A stretch of 64,000 nucleotides of DNA from Bacillota bacterium (GCA_023445445.1 JAEXLD010000043.1:1-64000); one strand, 5' to 3'. Counted from the first letter of the stretch, positions 8,070 to 16,697 are shown. The notes: generated by a model from the letters alone, not told the origin. Translations and numbers: made by a program.

Positions 8070-8507
8070 TTAATAATCTAATTTTGCTTTAAGTATTGGA
8101 ACATATTGCCTTGAAACTATTAATTTTTCTTTATTTTCAAGTAAAACCTCTACTCGTCCTCCAAATATAGGATTTATAACGGAGATTTTAGATATATTTA
8201 TTATTGTAGATTTAGATGCTCTAAAAAAATGATATGTTGAAAACTTCTCTTCAACTTGATATAACCTTAGATTACTTTCATATACATCTTCCTTAGTATA
8301 TACAAAGGTTCTTTTATCTACAGATTCAAAATACAATACATTTTCTAGTTTTATAATATGTACTTTACTATCTTTAATGCCAGTAATTACATTTTCTTCT
8401 GCTCTTAGCTTTTCAACTATTTTTACTATACTATCGTCTATAGTCTTACAATTAATAACTATTTCAATTTCATTATTATTTTCATCTTGATTAATTATTA
8501 TTTTCAT
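8070..8507 (-). CDS. LytTR-domain transcriptional regulator
   Basis: A 145-residue protein whose C-terminal 100 residues form a LytTR DNA-binding domain: LENVLYFESVDKRTFVYT near residue 54, the FFRASKSTIINISKI segment near 94, and a final IVSRQYVPILKAKL. There is no receiver domain, so it is a stand-alone regulator of the LytTR/DUF3021 type. It heads the operon with DUF3021, ABC ATPase and permease and most likely regulates that operon. An AGGAG site precedes the ATG. Confidence 0.9.
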   Translation of the reverse strand: MKIIINQDENNNEIEIVINCKTIDDSIVKIVEKLRAEENVITGIKDSKVHIIKLENVLYFESVDKRTFVYTKEDVYESNLRLYQVEEKFSTYHFFRASKSTIINISKISVINPIFGGRVEVLLENKEKLIVSRQYVPILKAKLDY

Positions 8508-8589
8508 ACTATCTCCTTTTATAATTTTATAATTTCATACTACTACTTTTAATAAATATAGCAATATGATCTATACTAAGATTCATTAT

Positions 8590-8860
8590 TTTAATACTAA
8601 GTTGCATTTGTAATATTTTGCGAAGCAAAATAATGAAAAATGAAAGAATGAAAAAGTGAAAGAATTAAGAAGATTTTGCTCTGCAGAACTTAAGTAAAAT
8701 TGTGAAAAACACTATTATTCAAAAATCCTTAAGGATTTTTCACCTTAATTTTTTCATTCCTTCATTTTATAATTCTTTCATTAATTAATTCTTTCGTAGA
8801 GCAAAACAACCTTAACTTTTCACTAAATAAATTGCTTTGCAATTTATTTATTTTGAGTAT
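8590..8860. repeat. Composite palindromic intergenic element (longest copy)
   Basis: The 413-base gap 8508-8920 holds no gene. It contains repeated AATGAAAAATGAAAGAATG-like runs (8630-8665) whose reverse complement reappears at 8750-8795 (TTTTTCATTCCTTCATTTTA). A perfect 20-bp palindrome lies between them at 8721-8740 (AAAAATCC/TTAAGGATTTTT type), and a further hairpin at 8824-8848 is built on AAATAAATTGC. The arms contain TTTTGCTCTGC and its approximate complement GTAGAGCAAAAC. It looks like a large imperfect fold-back element of the dispersed family. Confidence 0.6.
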
Positions 8861-8881
8861 TAATAATTAGCAGATTATATA

Positions 8882-8905
8882 TACTAAACTATATAAAGTT
8901 TAGTA
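8882..8905 (+). promoter_or_regulatory. Dyad operator or 5' UTR hairpin before the monomeric hydrogenase gene
   Basis: A perfect 9-bp inverted repeat, TACTAAACT and AGTTTAGTA, spaced by ATATAA, ends four bases before the GGAGG ribosome binding site of the gene at 8921. It could be a repressor operator or an RNA hairpin shielding the translation start. No matching known operator is recognised. Confidence 0.5.
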
Positions 8906-8920
8906 CTTGGAGGTAAATAA

Positions 8921-10273
8921 ATGCATAATAAATATAATGATCTTTTTGATACTTTAGTAAGATCTTATTATGAAGGAAATTTTGACAATACTCTTTCTAG
9001 AATTATGGTATGCCATGAGGTTTCTCCTCAAGAAACCTTTAAAATTGTTACATCCCTATGTGGAGTATCTCTGGAATTCGATAATAACTATGTTTACAAT
9101 ATCAAAAAAGCAATTACTAATTATACTGTTAATAAGAGATTTATAGAAAAGTTAGATAACTGCAATATAAATTGTAAGCAAAATAAAGATAAAAAATTCA
9201 ATTGCCAAGCAGCTTGCCCATTCGATGCTATTTTATATGATGATAATAATAAATCCACATATATAAATTATGATTTATGTATTGGCTGTGGCTTATGCAT
9301 AGATTCCTGTAAGGATGGTAAGCTTTTAGATAAAATAGATATTATTCCAATAGTAGATTTAATAAAGAATAATAAAACTGTTATAGCTGCTGTTGCTCCA
9401 GCAATTATGGGACAATTTGGTGAAGATGTATCTTTAGATCAATTAAGAGAAGCATTTATGAAAATTGGATTTACAGATATGATTGAAGTTGCCTTTGCTG
9501 CAGATATGCTTACAATAAAAGAAGCTGTAGAATTTAATAAACATGTAAATGGACCTGATGATATAATGATAACCTCTTGTTGTTGCCCTATGTGGGTTGG
9601 AATGCTAAAAAGAGTATATAAAGAATTAGTTCCTGATTTATCACCTTCTGTTTCTCCAATGATAGCTGCAGGAAGGGTTATAAAAAAATTAAATCCTGAT
9701 GCTAAAGTAGTATTTGTAGGTCCTTGTATAGCTAAAAAGGCTGAAGCAAAAGAAAGAGATTTATCTCATGATATAGATTTTGTTCTAACATTTCAAGAAT
9801 TAGACGATATATTTAAAGCTCTAGAAATTATACCTTCTGAATTAAAGGGAATTCCTACTAAAGATTACGCTTCAAGAGGTGGCAGATTATACGCTCGTAC
9901 TGGTGGTGTTTCTATTGCTGTAGGTGAAGCTGTGGAAGAATTATATCCAGAGAAATCAAAACTTTTTAAATCTTTAAAAGCTGAAGGTGTCAAAGAATGT
10001 AAAGAAATATTAAATAAAGCTTTAAGTGGTGATATTAAGGCTAATTTCATAGAAGGAATGGGTTGTATTGGTGGATGTGTTGGAGGGCCAAAAGCCTTAA
10101 TATCTAAGGAAGAAGGAAAAATCTCTGTTGATAATCTAGCTTATAATTCTCCAATTAAGATTGCTACACATAGTAGTACTATGGATGAAGTATTAGAAAA
10201 ATTAAATATAACTTCTCTAAAGGATTTTGAAGATGATAGAAAAACCGAAATTTTCCATAGGGATTTTAGTTGA
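8921..10273 (+). CDS. Monomeric [FeFe] hydrogenase (group B-like)
   Basis: A 450-residue cytoplasmic protein. Cysteines at 81-99 and a CIGCGLCIDSC motif at 120-130 form ferredoxin-like 4Fe-4S sites. The H-cluster loops are TSCCCPMW (218-225), GPCIAKKAE (267-275) and GMGCIGGCVGGP (379-390). The second and third differ from the group A forms MPCxxKxxE and MACxGGCxxGGG and match the group B pattern. It should interconvert protons and H2 with ferredoxin as partner. It lacks the N-terminal 2Fe-2S domain of the HydA at 47907. The start has GGAGG and an inverted repeat just upstream. Confidence 0.87.
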   Translation: MHNKYNDLFDTLVRSYYEGNFDNTLSRIMVCHEVSPQETFKIVTSLCGVSLEFDNNYVYNIKKAITNYTVNKRFIEKLDNCNINCKQNKDKKFNCQAACPFDAILYDDNNKSTYINYDLCIGCGLCIDSCKDGKLLDKIDIIPIVDLIKNNKTVIAAVAPAIMGQFGEDVSLDQLREAFMKIGFTDMIEVAFAADMLTIKEAVEFNKHVNGPDDIMITSCCCPMWVGMLKRVYKELVPDLSPSVSPMIAAGRVIKKLNPDAKVVFVGPCIAKKAEAKERDLSHDIDFVLTFQELDDIFKALEIIPSELKGIPTKDYASRGGRLYARTGGVSIAVGEAVEELYPEKSKLFKSLKAEGVKECKEILNKALSGDIKANFIEGMGCIGGCVGGPKALISKEEGKISVDNLAYNSPIKIATHSSTMDEVLEKLNITSLKDFEDDRKTEIFHRDFS

Positions 10274-10429
10274 AAGTAAATATCATATTATGCTCATTTT
10301 CTTTAAAATACACTTAATTAAGTAATTTAAAGTAGAAATTGAGTAGAATATCTACTTTTCTATTACTGTCATAAATGTCTTAATTATCATATGTTATACT
10401 GTGAAAATATTATTGGAGGAAATTTTAAT

Positions 10430-11431
10430 TTGGATACCTTAAGTGTTTGTATTATAGCTAAAAATGAAGAGAACAACTTATTAAGATGCCTAGAGAGCAT
10501 AAAAGGTATTGCAGATGAAGTAATATTAGTTGATACAGGTTCTGTTGATAAAACAATAAGTATTGCTGAAAAATATAATGCTAAAGTAATAGAATTTCCT
10601 TGGAACAAAAATTTTAGCTCTGCAAGAAATAAAGCCTTAGAAATGGCAACTAAAGATTGGATCTTATGTCTTGATTGTGATGAAGCTCTAGATGCATCTC
10701 AAATTTATGAAATTAAAAGTGCCTTAAGAAATTCTAAAAATTTGGGTTTTAGACTAAAATTAACTAATGTTATTAATAATAAATTATATGAAGGAAAACA
10801 TATCTTGAGAATTATTAAAAACAATTCTGGATTTTACTACTCTGGAAAGATTAATGAAAGACTTATGAATTCAATTTATGAAGATTCATATTATACTAAA
10901 ATCATTAATTTAGAATATCTTTTATATAATTTTGGATTTGACTATAATAGAAAGACTTTGACTGAAAGATGCAATAGAAATATAGAAATTTACTTATCAT
11001 TTAATAAAGAAGAATTAGATTTTTCTTATTATTATAATATTGCAAATGAATATTACCTTTTGAAAAAATATAATACTGCAAATAACTATTATATTAAATC
11101 ACTTAATTCAAATGATAATATTTATATAAATAGCTATATAACATTTTTATTAGTTAAATCCTATTACTATATGAAAAAATACAATAAGGCTATTTTAATA
11201 GGTGAAAATTTCTCTATTAAATATAATTTTATAAGGGAACTATATTTATTTTTAAGTGAATGCTATAAAAAAATTGAAGAATTTGATATTTCTAAGGAAT
11301 GTTTTAAAACTTATTTAACCATTCCTCCCAATGAATACTCTTACTACTTTAATTTAACTCATAATATATCTAAAGATATAATCCCTGAATTTTTCGGATT
11401 CTCCATATTAAATTTGTGTATAACTAAATAA
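10430..11431 (+). CDS. Family 2 glycosyltransferase with C-terminal TPR-like region
   Basis: About 333 residues. The N-terminal 95 residues are a GT-A fold: LSVCIIAKNEENNLLRCLES, then VDTGSVDKT, then the metal-binding LDCDEAL. The C-terminal half is rich in Tyr, Asn and Lys with degenerate TPR-like repeats such as YNTANNYYIKSL. This is the layout of bacterial SunS-like or beta-1,4-glucosyltransferase proteins that act on peptides or surface polymers. I place the start at TTG 10430, nine bases after GGAGGA at 10415; an in-frame ATG at 10391 has no ribosome binding site and lies in a likely promoter region. Confidence 0.83.
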   Translation: MDTLSVCIIAKNEENNLLRCLESIKGIADEVILVDTGSVDKTISIAEKYNAKVIEFPWNKNFSSARNKALEMATKDWILCLDCDEALDASQIYEIKSALRNSKNLGFRLKLTNVINNKLYEGKHILRIIKNNSGFYYSGKINERLMNSIYEDSYYTKIINLEYLLYNFGFDYNRKTLTERCNRNIEIYLSFNKEELDFSYYYNIANEYYLLKKYNTANNYYIKSLNSNDNIYINSYITFLLVKSYYYMKKYNKAILIGENFSIKYNFIRELYLFLSECYKKIEEFDISKECFKTYLTIPPNEYSYYFNLTHNISKDIIPEFFGFSILNLCITK

Positions 11432-11465
11432 AATAAGGAAGAGCTTGTTCTCTTCCTTATTTTTC
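11431..11465 (+). terminator. Intrinsic terminator after the glycosyltransferase
   Basis: Thirteen-base-pair stem (11431-11443 with 11450-11462), loop CTTGTT, followed by T residues, directly at the stop codon. Confidence 0.8.
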
Positions 11466-11533
11466 ATATATTAGAAATTTGAAAACCTTTATACTGATAT
11501 TAATATAAACTTAATATCAGTAATGTCAACTTA

Positions 11534-11785
11534 CTAGTCTTGTCTCTTGTCTAGAATTTGCTCTAAAACATTTAATCTTGTTTTACCAAGTATTTGTTTA
11601 GGTTTCTTAGCTATTTCATTGTCTTTGTAAAACTTATTTTTGTTAGCTTGTACAACCATATAGATTTTTTCCTCTAATGCTTCGTCTTCAATATTCCCTT
11701 CAAAGTAGTCATCTATGTAGTTTCTCAATGCATAGCTCAGCTCTTCTTGATTTTTGTAATATAATCTAATTCCACCCTTATTCAC
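11534..11785 (-). CDS. Small TIGR04540-like clostridial protein
   Basis: An 83-residue charged helical protein beginning with NKGGIRLYYKNQEELSYAL and containing YIDDYFEGNIEDEALEEKI and KKPKQILGKTRLNVLEQIL. These resemble the small clostridial family TIGR04540, whose function is not known. I use the GTG at 11785 because GGGAGGA lies eight bases before it. The longer frame back to 11851 has no binding site and would add a non-conserved hydrophobic leader. The gene stands alone, convergent with the glycosyltransferase. Confidence 0.68.
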   Translation of the reverse strand: MNKGGIRLYYKNQEELSYALRNYIDDYFEGNIEDEALEEKIYMVVQANKNKFYKDNEIAKKPKQILGKTRLNVLEQILDKRQD

Positions 11786-11972
11786 TATATAATCCTCCCT
11801 ATAAAATCTACTTTTTAAATATATTTTATACCAAATATATCTAATATACAACCTATATTGCTATTCTTAATTATTATTTAATTATTAAATGCATTTAATT
11901 GCCACATTTTTCTTTCATTTATCTCCATTTTAAAAAAATATTAATAAAAATCCCTTAATTTCAAAAATACTA

Positions 11973-12004
11973 TTGACAAATTATTAATTAATAATTATTA
12001 TTAA
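11973..12004 (+). promoter_or_regulatory. ahpC promoter with PerR-like operator
   Basis: TTGACA at 11973-11978 is a consensus -35. The -10 region is embedded in a perfect 17-bp palindrome TTAATAATTATTATTAA at 11988-12004. Its central 15 bases match the PerR box TTATAATNATTATAA at all but two symmetric positions. PerR is the peroxide-sensing Fur-family repressor that controls ahp genes in Firmicutes. Fur or Zur boxes look similar, but the target gene favours PerR. Confidence 0.7.
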
Positions 12005-12043
12005 TACATAGAGAATATTAAAAAAACAGGGAGGAAAAAATTT

Positions 12044-12607
12044 ATGTCATTAATAGGAAAGAAATTAGAAGATTTTAAGGTTCAAGCTTACCATAATGGA
12101 AAGTTTGTAGAAGTATCAAATGAAGATGTTTTAGGAAAGTGGGGAATATTCTTCTTCTATCCAGCAGACTTTACATTTGTATGTCCAACTGAATTAGGAG
12201 ACTTAGCTGATCATTATGATAGCTTTAAAGAAATAGGAGCTGAAATATATTCAGTATCAGAAGATTCACACTTCGTTCATAAGGCATGGGCTGATGCAAC
12301 TGAAACAATTGGAAAAATCACTTATCCAATGTTAGCAGACCCAACTGGTAAGTTAGCAAGATTCTTTGAAGTACTTATTGAAGAAGAAGGTATGGCTTTA
12401 AGAGGAACATTTATCGTTGACCCTGATGGCATAATCCAAGCTTATGAAGTTCACCAAAACGGAATTGGTAGAAACGCTGAAGAATTATTAAGAAAAGTTC
12501 AAGCTGCTCAATTCGTAAGAGAACATGGAGATGAAGTTTGCCCAGCTAACTGGACTCCAGGAGCTGAAACTTTAGTACCAAGCTTAGATTTAGTTGGAAA
12601 ACTTTAA
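12044..12607 (+). CDS. ahpC: Alkyl hydroperoxide reductase subunit C (2-Cys peroxiredoxin)
   Basis: A 187-residue typical AhpC/Prx1 protein. The peroxidatic Cys is C47 in DFTFVCPTE and the resolving Cys is C166 in GDEVCPANW. It reduces H2O2 and organic peroxides in the cytoplasm and is recharged by an AhpF-type reductase, encoded next at 12749. A GGGAGG site precedes the ATG and a PerR-like palindrome overlaps the promoter. A separate terminator and a second operator-like site lie between the two genes, so ahpC can be made in excess. Confidence 0.97.
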   Translation: MSLIGKKLEDFKVQAYHNGKFVEVSNEDVLGKWGIFFFYPADFTFVCPTELGDLADHYDSFKEIGAEIYSVSEDSHFVHKAWADATETIGKITYPMLADPTGKLARFFEVLIEEEGMALRGTFIVDPDGIIQAYEVHQNGIGRNAEELLRKVQAAQFVREHGDEVCPANWTPGAETLVPSLDLVGKL

Positions 12608-12648
12608 TATATAAAATAGAGGGGACTTTCTCCTCCACTATAAAAAAT

Positions 12649-12673
12649 TAGCGAGGAAACTCGCTATTTTTTT
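12649..12673 (+). terminator. Terminator between ahpC and the ahpF-like gene
   Basis: Seven-base-pair GC-rich stem TAGCGAG/CTCGCTA with GAAA loop (12649-12666) followed by seven T residues. Confidence 0.88.
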
Positions 12674-12684
12674 AATAAACTAAT

Positions 12685-12699
12685 CAATAATAATTATTA
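12685..12699 (+). promoter_or_regulatory. Second PerR-like box before the ahpF-like gene
   Basis: CAATAATAATTATTA matches 11 of the 14 defined positions of the PerR consensus and resembles the palindrome before ahpC. It lies 50 bases upstream of the next start codon. Confidence 0.5.
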
Positions 12700-12748
12700 G
12701 GTAATAACAGAGTGTTAAGATATATATTTTATTTATAAGGAGGCTTAT

Positions 12749-14413
12749 ATGAACAATAATATTTATGATTTAATTATAATAGGTGGCGGTCCTGCTGGAT
12801 TATCTGCTGGTCTATATGCTGGAAGAGCAAAACTTAGAACATTAATAATAGAAAAAGAACAGGTTGGTGGGCAAATTTCTACTACTGCTGAAGTAGTAAA
12901 CTATCCTGCTATAGTTAAAACTAGTGGTGCAGAAATGACAGCTCAAATGAGAATACAAGCAGAAAATTTTGGAGTTAAATTTAAAACTGCTGATGTTAAT
13001 GATGTAGATTTCAATGGTGAAGTTAAAACTATAAAAACAAATGTTGGTGATATCCAAGGAAGATCTGTTATTATAGCTACTGGAGCTTCTCCAAGAAAAT
13101 TAGGATTCCCTGGAGAAATTGAATATGGTGGTAGGGGTGTTGCCTATTGTTCAACTTGTGATGGTGAATTCTTTAAAGGTTTAGAAGTTCTTGTAATAGG
13201 TGCAGGTTTTGCTGCAGCGGAAGAAGCTATATACCTAACTAGATTTGCTAAAAAGGTAATAATAATCGCTAGAGAACCTGATTTTACTTGTGCAAAATCT
13301 ATTGGAGATAAGGTTAAAGCTAATAAGAATATAGAAATAAGATTTAATACTGAAGTTGTTGAAGCTGTTGGTGATGATGTATTAAGATCTGTAAAATTAA
13401 TTAATAATGTTACTAATGAAACTTCTGAATACTATCCTCCAAAAGAAGATGGTACATTTGGTATCTTTGTATTCGTTGGATACCAACCTCAAACTGATGT
13501 CTTTAAAAATAAAGTAGATATGGATAGATGGGGTTATATATTAACTGATGAAAATATGAAAACTAATGTAGATGGTGTATATGCAGCTGGTGATTTAAGA
13601 CCAAAAATGCTTAGACAAGTTGTAACAGCAGTTGCTGATGGTGCTATTGCTGCAACAGATGCTGAAAAATATGTAGCTGTTCAAAAAGAAAAACTTGGAA
13701 TTGTTGATGAATATATAGAAGAAGAAAAAGTTGAAAAGCCAAAAGAGTCTCCAGTATCTTCTATTGCAAATACAGGTAAGAGTGCCCTATTAAACGATGC
13801 TTTAAGAAAACAAATTCAAGGAGTCTTAGCTAGATTTGAAAGTAATATATCTCTAGTTTCAATTGTAGATGAAACTAATAGTAAATCTATAGAACTAAGA
13901 GATTTAGTTCTAGATATAGCTGATTTAGGTGATAAAGTTACTGCTCTTATATATAAAAAGGGTGAAAATCCTGAAATGGAAGATAAGATTCATGCAAATA
14001 GATTCCCAGTAGTAGCTATTTTAAACAAAGATAATGAATATACTGGTGTTAAATTCCATGGTGTTCCTGGTGGTCATGAATTAAATTCATTCCTTATAGC
14101 TATGTATAATGTAGCAGGTCCTGGTCAAGAAATTAATGCTAATGTATTAAATGACATTAAGTCTATAGATAAGAAACTTAACATTAAAGTTGGAGTATCA
14201 CTTTCTTGCCATGTATGCCCTGATGTAGTTATGGCAGCACAAAGAATTGCAATTGAAAATCCAAATATTGAAACAGAAATGCTAGATTTATCTAACTTCC
14301 CTGATTTAAAGAGTAAGCATAAAATAATGAGCGTACCAGCAATAATAGTAAATGATGAAAAAGTATATTTCGGTGGTAAAAAGCTAGAAGAGATAGTAAA
14401 CTTATTAAAATAA
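12749..14413 (+). CDS. AhpF-like peroxiredoxin reductase with swapped domain order
   Basis: A 554-residue flavoprotein. Residues 1-315 are a thioredoxin-reductase module: FAD motif GGGPAG (12-17), active-site CSTC (134-137), NAD(P)H motif GAGFAA. After a Glu/Lys/Pro-rich linker (about 315-345) comes a double thioredoxin-fold region like the N-terminal domain of AhpF, with CHVC at 487-490. In enterobacterial AhpF the order is the reverse, with the CHNC domain first. The function should be electron transfer from NAD(P)H to AhpC, encoded just upstream. The ATG has AAGGAGG. Confidence 0.9.
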   Translation: MNNNIYDLIIIGGGPAGLSAGLYAGRAKLRTLIIEKEQVGGQISTTAEVVNYPAIVKTSGAEMTAQMRIQAENFGVKFKTADVNDVDFNGEVKTIKTNVGDIQGRSVIIATGASPRKLGFPGEIEYGGRGVAYCSTCDGEFFKGLEVLVIGAGFAAAEEAIYLTRFAKKVIIIAREPDFTCAKSIGDKVKANKNIEIRFNTEVVEAVGDDVLRSVKLINNVTNETSEYYPPKEDGTFGIFVFVGYQPQTDVFKNKVDMDRWGYILTDENMKTNVDGVYAAGDLRPKMLRQVVTAVADGAIAATDAEKYVAVQKEKLGIVDEYIEEEKVEKPKESPVSSIANTGKSALLNDALRKQIQGVLARFESNISLVSIVDETNSKSIELRDLVLDIADLGDKVTALIYKKGENPEMEDKIHANRFPVVAILNKDNEYTGVKFHGVPGGHELNSFLIAMYNVAGPGQEINANVLNDIKSIDKKLNIKVGVSLSCHVCPDVVMAAQRIAIENPNIETEMLDLSNFPDLKSKHKIMSVPAIIVNDEKVYFGGKKLEEIVNLLK

Positions 14414-14439
14414 AAAAGAATATTTAACTATAGAAAAAG

Positions 14440-14468
14440 GCGGATTCTGTATATATAGAATCCGCTTT
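14440..14468. terminator. Terminator between convergent genes
   Basis: Stem GCGGATTCT/AGAATCCGC (14440-14448 with 14457-14465) flanked by A and T runs; serves the ahpF-like gene and probably the remnant gene on the other strand. Confidence 0.75.
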
Positions 14469-14487
14469 CTACATATTAATAAAATTA

Positions 14488-14725
14488 TTATTTATTATTT
14501 TGTGCATATTTAACCCAAGTATAAAAAATAAGAAATATTCCAACTAATAAAGATGCACTACTAATTCCTTTAATCATTCCATAGAAAAATTCATCAAAAA
14601 CTCTTCCATTACTACTCCAAATTAAAGAATAAATAGCTGTAATAAAAGATATTAAAAGAGCACATATTGCTCCACTTAAAGATTGATGCTTCACTTATAA
14701 ATTTTCCTATTTTTATTGTATCCAT
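14488..14725 (-). pseudogene. Remnant of an XRE regulator with membrane tail (HTH deleted)
   Basis: A strong AAAGGAG site precedes ATG 14725, which begins MDTIKIGKFISE. That is the usual opening of clostridial XRE-family HTH regulators, where a basic recognition domain (LRKEKxLTQ-type) normally follows. Here the frame instead runs off into unrelated residues and stops at 14612. In the next frame, from about 14694, an open 68-residue segment encodes two transmembrane helices ending WVKYAQNNK, a plausible C-terminal anchor of the same gene. I infer a deletion of the HTH core with loss of frame. A genuine small membrane protein starting at GTG 14694 is the alternative, but it has only a weak ribosome binding site. 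Confidence 0.6.
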
Positions 14726-14820
14726 ATAAATCAACTCCTTTTAATATCATAATAGTTATTTTCACACTTTTAATGAACTAACTAGAAGTAGAATAGGTAG
14801 AAATATAGTAGAATTCCTTT

Positions 14821-15087
14821 CTATTTTTCAATTTGATGCTTTATCTTATGGGCAGTAATAATAGTAAAACTATAAGCATTAACAGTTATTTTGAAACTAT
14901 CCACAGTTATGTACCAATTTTTGCCTATGTGAGTTATATAGGCATTTGATTTTTGTATTTCTTCTTTACACCATTTAACTACATCATTTACCTCTAAAGA
15001 AAGATTTTTTTTAATTCGCTCTCTTCCTAAATCTGTTGTATGTAACTTATCTAAGTTTATTAGTAAATCACATTCATTATTTCTCAT
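14821..15087 (-). CDS. DUF3781 domain protein
   Basis: An 88-residue protein almost wholly made of the DUF3781 domain: LHTTDLGRERIKKNL near residue 15, DVVKWCKEEI near 35, GKNWYITVDSFKITVNAYSF near 55, and a final TIITAHK. The function of the family is not known; it is found in Firmicutes as a single small cytoplasmic protein. The ATG lies behind GAAGTGG. It has its own unit with no obvious partner gene. Confidence 0.85.
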   Translation of the reverse strand: MRNNECDLLINLDKLHTTDLGRERIKKNLSLEVNDVVKWCKEEIQKSNAYITHIGKNWYITVDSFKITVNAYSFTIITAHKIKHQIEK

Positions 15088-15254
15088 CCACTTCTATCCC
15101 CCATTTATTTCTTTAATACTCTTAATTTCTATTTAATTAAATTATACAAAATAAATAGAAGGACATAAACCAGTATTTACTAGACTCTTATAGTAAATAA
15201 ATCACTTTTTCTAAATTCCATGTGTACGCTTAAATATTTATACTCTAATAAAAA

Positions 15255-15302
15255 AAACCTATATGATAGACTAGCACTGATGCTTGTCTATCATATAGGT
15301 TT
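15255..15302 (-). terminator. Terminator of the symporter gene
   Basis: Seventeen-base-pair perfect stem (15255-15271 with 15286-15302), leading on the minus strand into seven T residues. Confidence 0.92.
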
Positions 15303-15317
15303 AATTTAAATCTATTA

Positions 15318-16631
15318 TTATGCTGTTACTTTAGATGCTAATTTTGCCTTTTTTCTTTTCTCTGTTTCATCTACAACCACTGCTGTAACTGCTGCTCCAG
15401 TTACATTAGTTAATGTTCTCATCATATCTATTATTGCATCTACTGCCATTACCATGGCCATACCTTCTATTGGTAATCCAGCAGTTGCTAATACTACAGT
15501 TGTTGAAATAGTAGCAGCTCCTGGAACTCCTGCTATACCAATTGAGGAAACAATTGTAGTTACTACTATTAATATATAATGATACATTGTCAAATCTATC
15601 TTGAATACATTTGCTACAAATACAGCTACTATAGCTGGATATAATCCACCACAAGCATTCATTCCCATTGTTGATCCAAGTGGAGCTACAAAGCTTGCTA
15701 CATTACCTGAAACCTTAGCATTTTCTACTAATGTCTTAATAGTAACTGGTAATGTTCCATAACTACTTTGACTTGTAAATGCCACTACTTGAGCTTCTGA
15801 TATATCTTTAAAGAACTTTAATGGATTCTTTCTTGCAACAAAGGCTACTAAAGGTGTATGAACTAATAATATTTGTAATATACATGCTATATAAACAGCT
15901 AGTACAACTAAGAATAAGGACTTAATAGTATCAATTCCATTTTTTGCTGCTGCTGTAGCTATTAATGCAAAAACTCCATATGGTATAAACTTCAATATTA
16001 TTCTAGTAATACTTAATACTAATTCATATGCTGATAATACAAAATCTTTAAAAGCTTTAACTTTCTCTGGATTTTTATTATCTTCAATAACTAATGCTAC
16101 TGCTATAAATAATGAAAAAATAACTATTGGTATTATCTGATTATTTACCATTGCTGCTACAGGATTAGATGGTAAGAAATCTAATATAACCTTTGAAAGA
16201 GCTGGAATTTCTCTTGGAGTAAAACCTTCCACACCAACATAGCTTAAACCATTTCCCAGATTAAATATTCTTCCAATAATTAAACCTATTACTGTAGCAA
16301 CTCCTGTTGTTCCCAATAATATACCTATTGTTTTAAGTCCTATTGACTTTAAAGTATCTAAATTTTTAAGTCTAATTATACTTGTTATTATTGATACCAT
16401 AACTAATGGTACAACTATCATTTTAATTATTGCTATATATCCTTTACCAACCACTTCAAGGTAGGCAAGATTTTCTTTAAAAACCCCTCCTAAAATTAAA
16501 CCTATTGTTAATGCTGTTAAAGTTGCATATGAGAACTTTCCAGTCTTTGATTTTACTAAATAAATAACATAAAATCCTACTAATGATAGCACTACTGCTA
16601 AAACTAAATTAAAACTAATATTTATATTCAT
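15318..16631 (-). CDS. tcyP: Sodium:dicarboxylate-family symporter, probably cystine (TcyP-like)
   Basis: A 437-residue DAACS-family transporter with about eight transmembrane helices and two hairpins. The hairpin HP1 serine-rich motif is FTSQSSYGTLP near residue 292. HP2 and the Na+-site region are GMNACGGLYPA and GVPGAATISTTVV. From memory, the segment GYIAIIKMIVVPLVMVSII and the MN-x-CGGLYPA stretch resemble Bacillus TcyP, the L-cystine symporter, more than glutamate carriers. The leader contains a T-box whose specifier reads UGC (Cys) with UGGA in the antiterminator. I therefore infer cystine uptake induced by cysteine shortage; a dicarboxylate substrate is the alternative. Confidence 0.78.
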   Translation of the reverse strand: MNINISFNLVLAVVLSLVGFYVIYLVKSKTGKFSYATLTALTIGLILGGVFKENLAYLEVVGKGYIAIIKMIVVPLVMVSIITSIIRLKNLDTLKSIGLKTIGILLGTTGVATVIGLIIGRIFNLGNGLSYVGVEGFTPREIPALSKVILDFLPSNPVAAMVNNQIIPIVIFSLFIAVALVIEDNKNPEKVKAFKDFVLSAYELVLSITRIILKFIPYGVFALIATAAAKNGIDTIKSLFLVVLAVYIACILQILLVHTPLVAFVARKNPLKFFKDISEAQVVAFTSQSSYGTLPVTIKTLVENAKVSGNVASFVAPLGSTMGMNACGGLYPAIVAVFVANVFKIDLTMYHYILIVVTTIVSSIGIAGVPGAATISTTVVLATAGLPIEGMAMVMAVDAIIDMMRTLTNVTGAAVTAVVVDETEKRKKAKLASKVTA

Positions 16632-16697
16632 ATTTCCCTCCTATTTTTTATTACTTATTATAATTACAATATAAATTGCTAATATTCACAAAAGAAT

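Noticed and set aside
15318..16631. Calling the symporter a glutamate carrier
   Set aside because: The T-box reads better as cysteine and the segments resemble TcyP.
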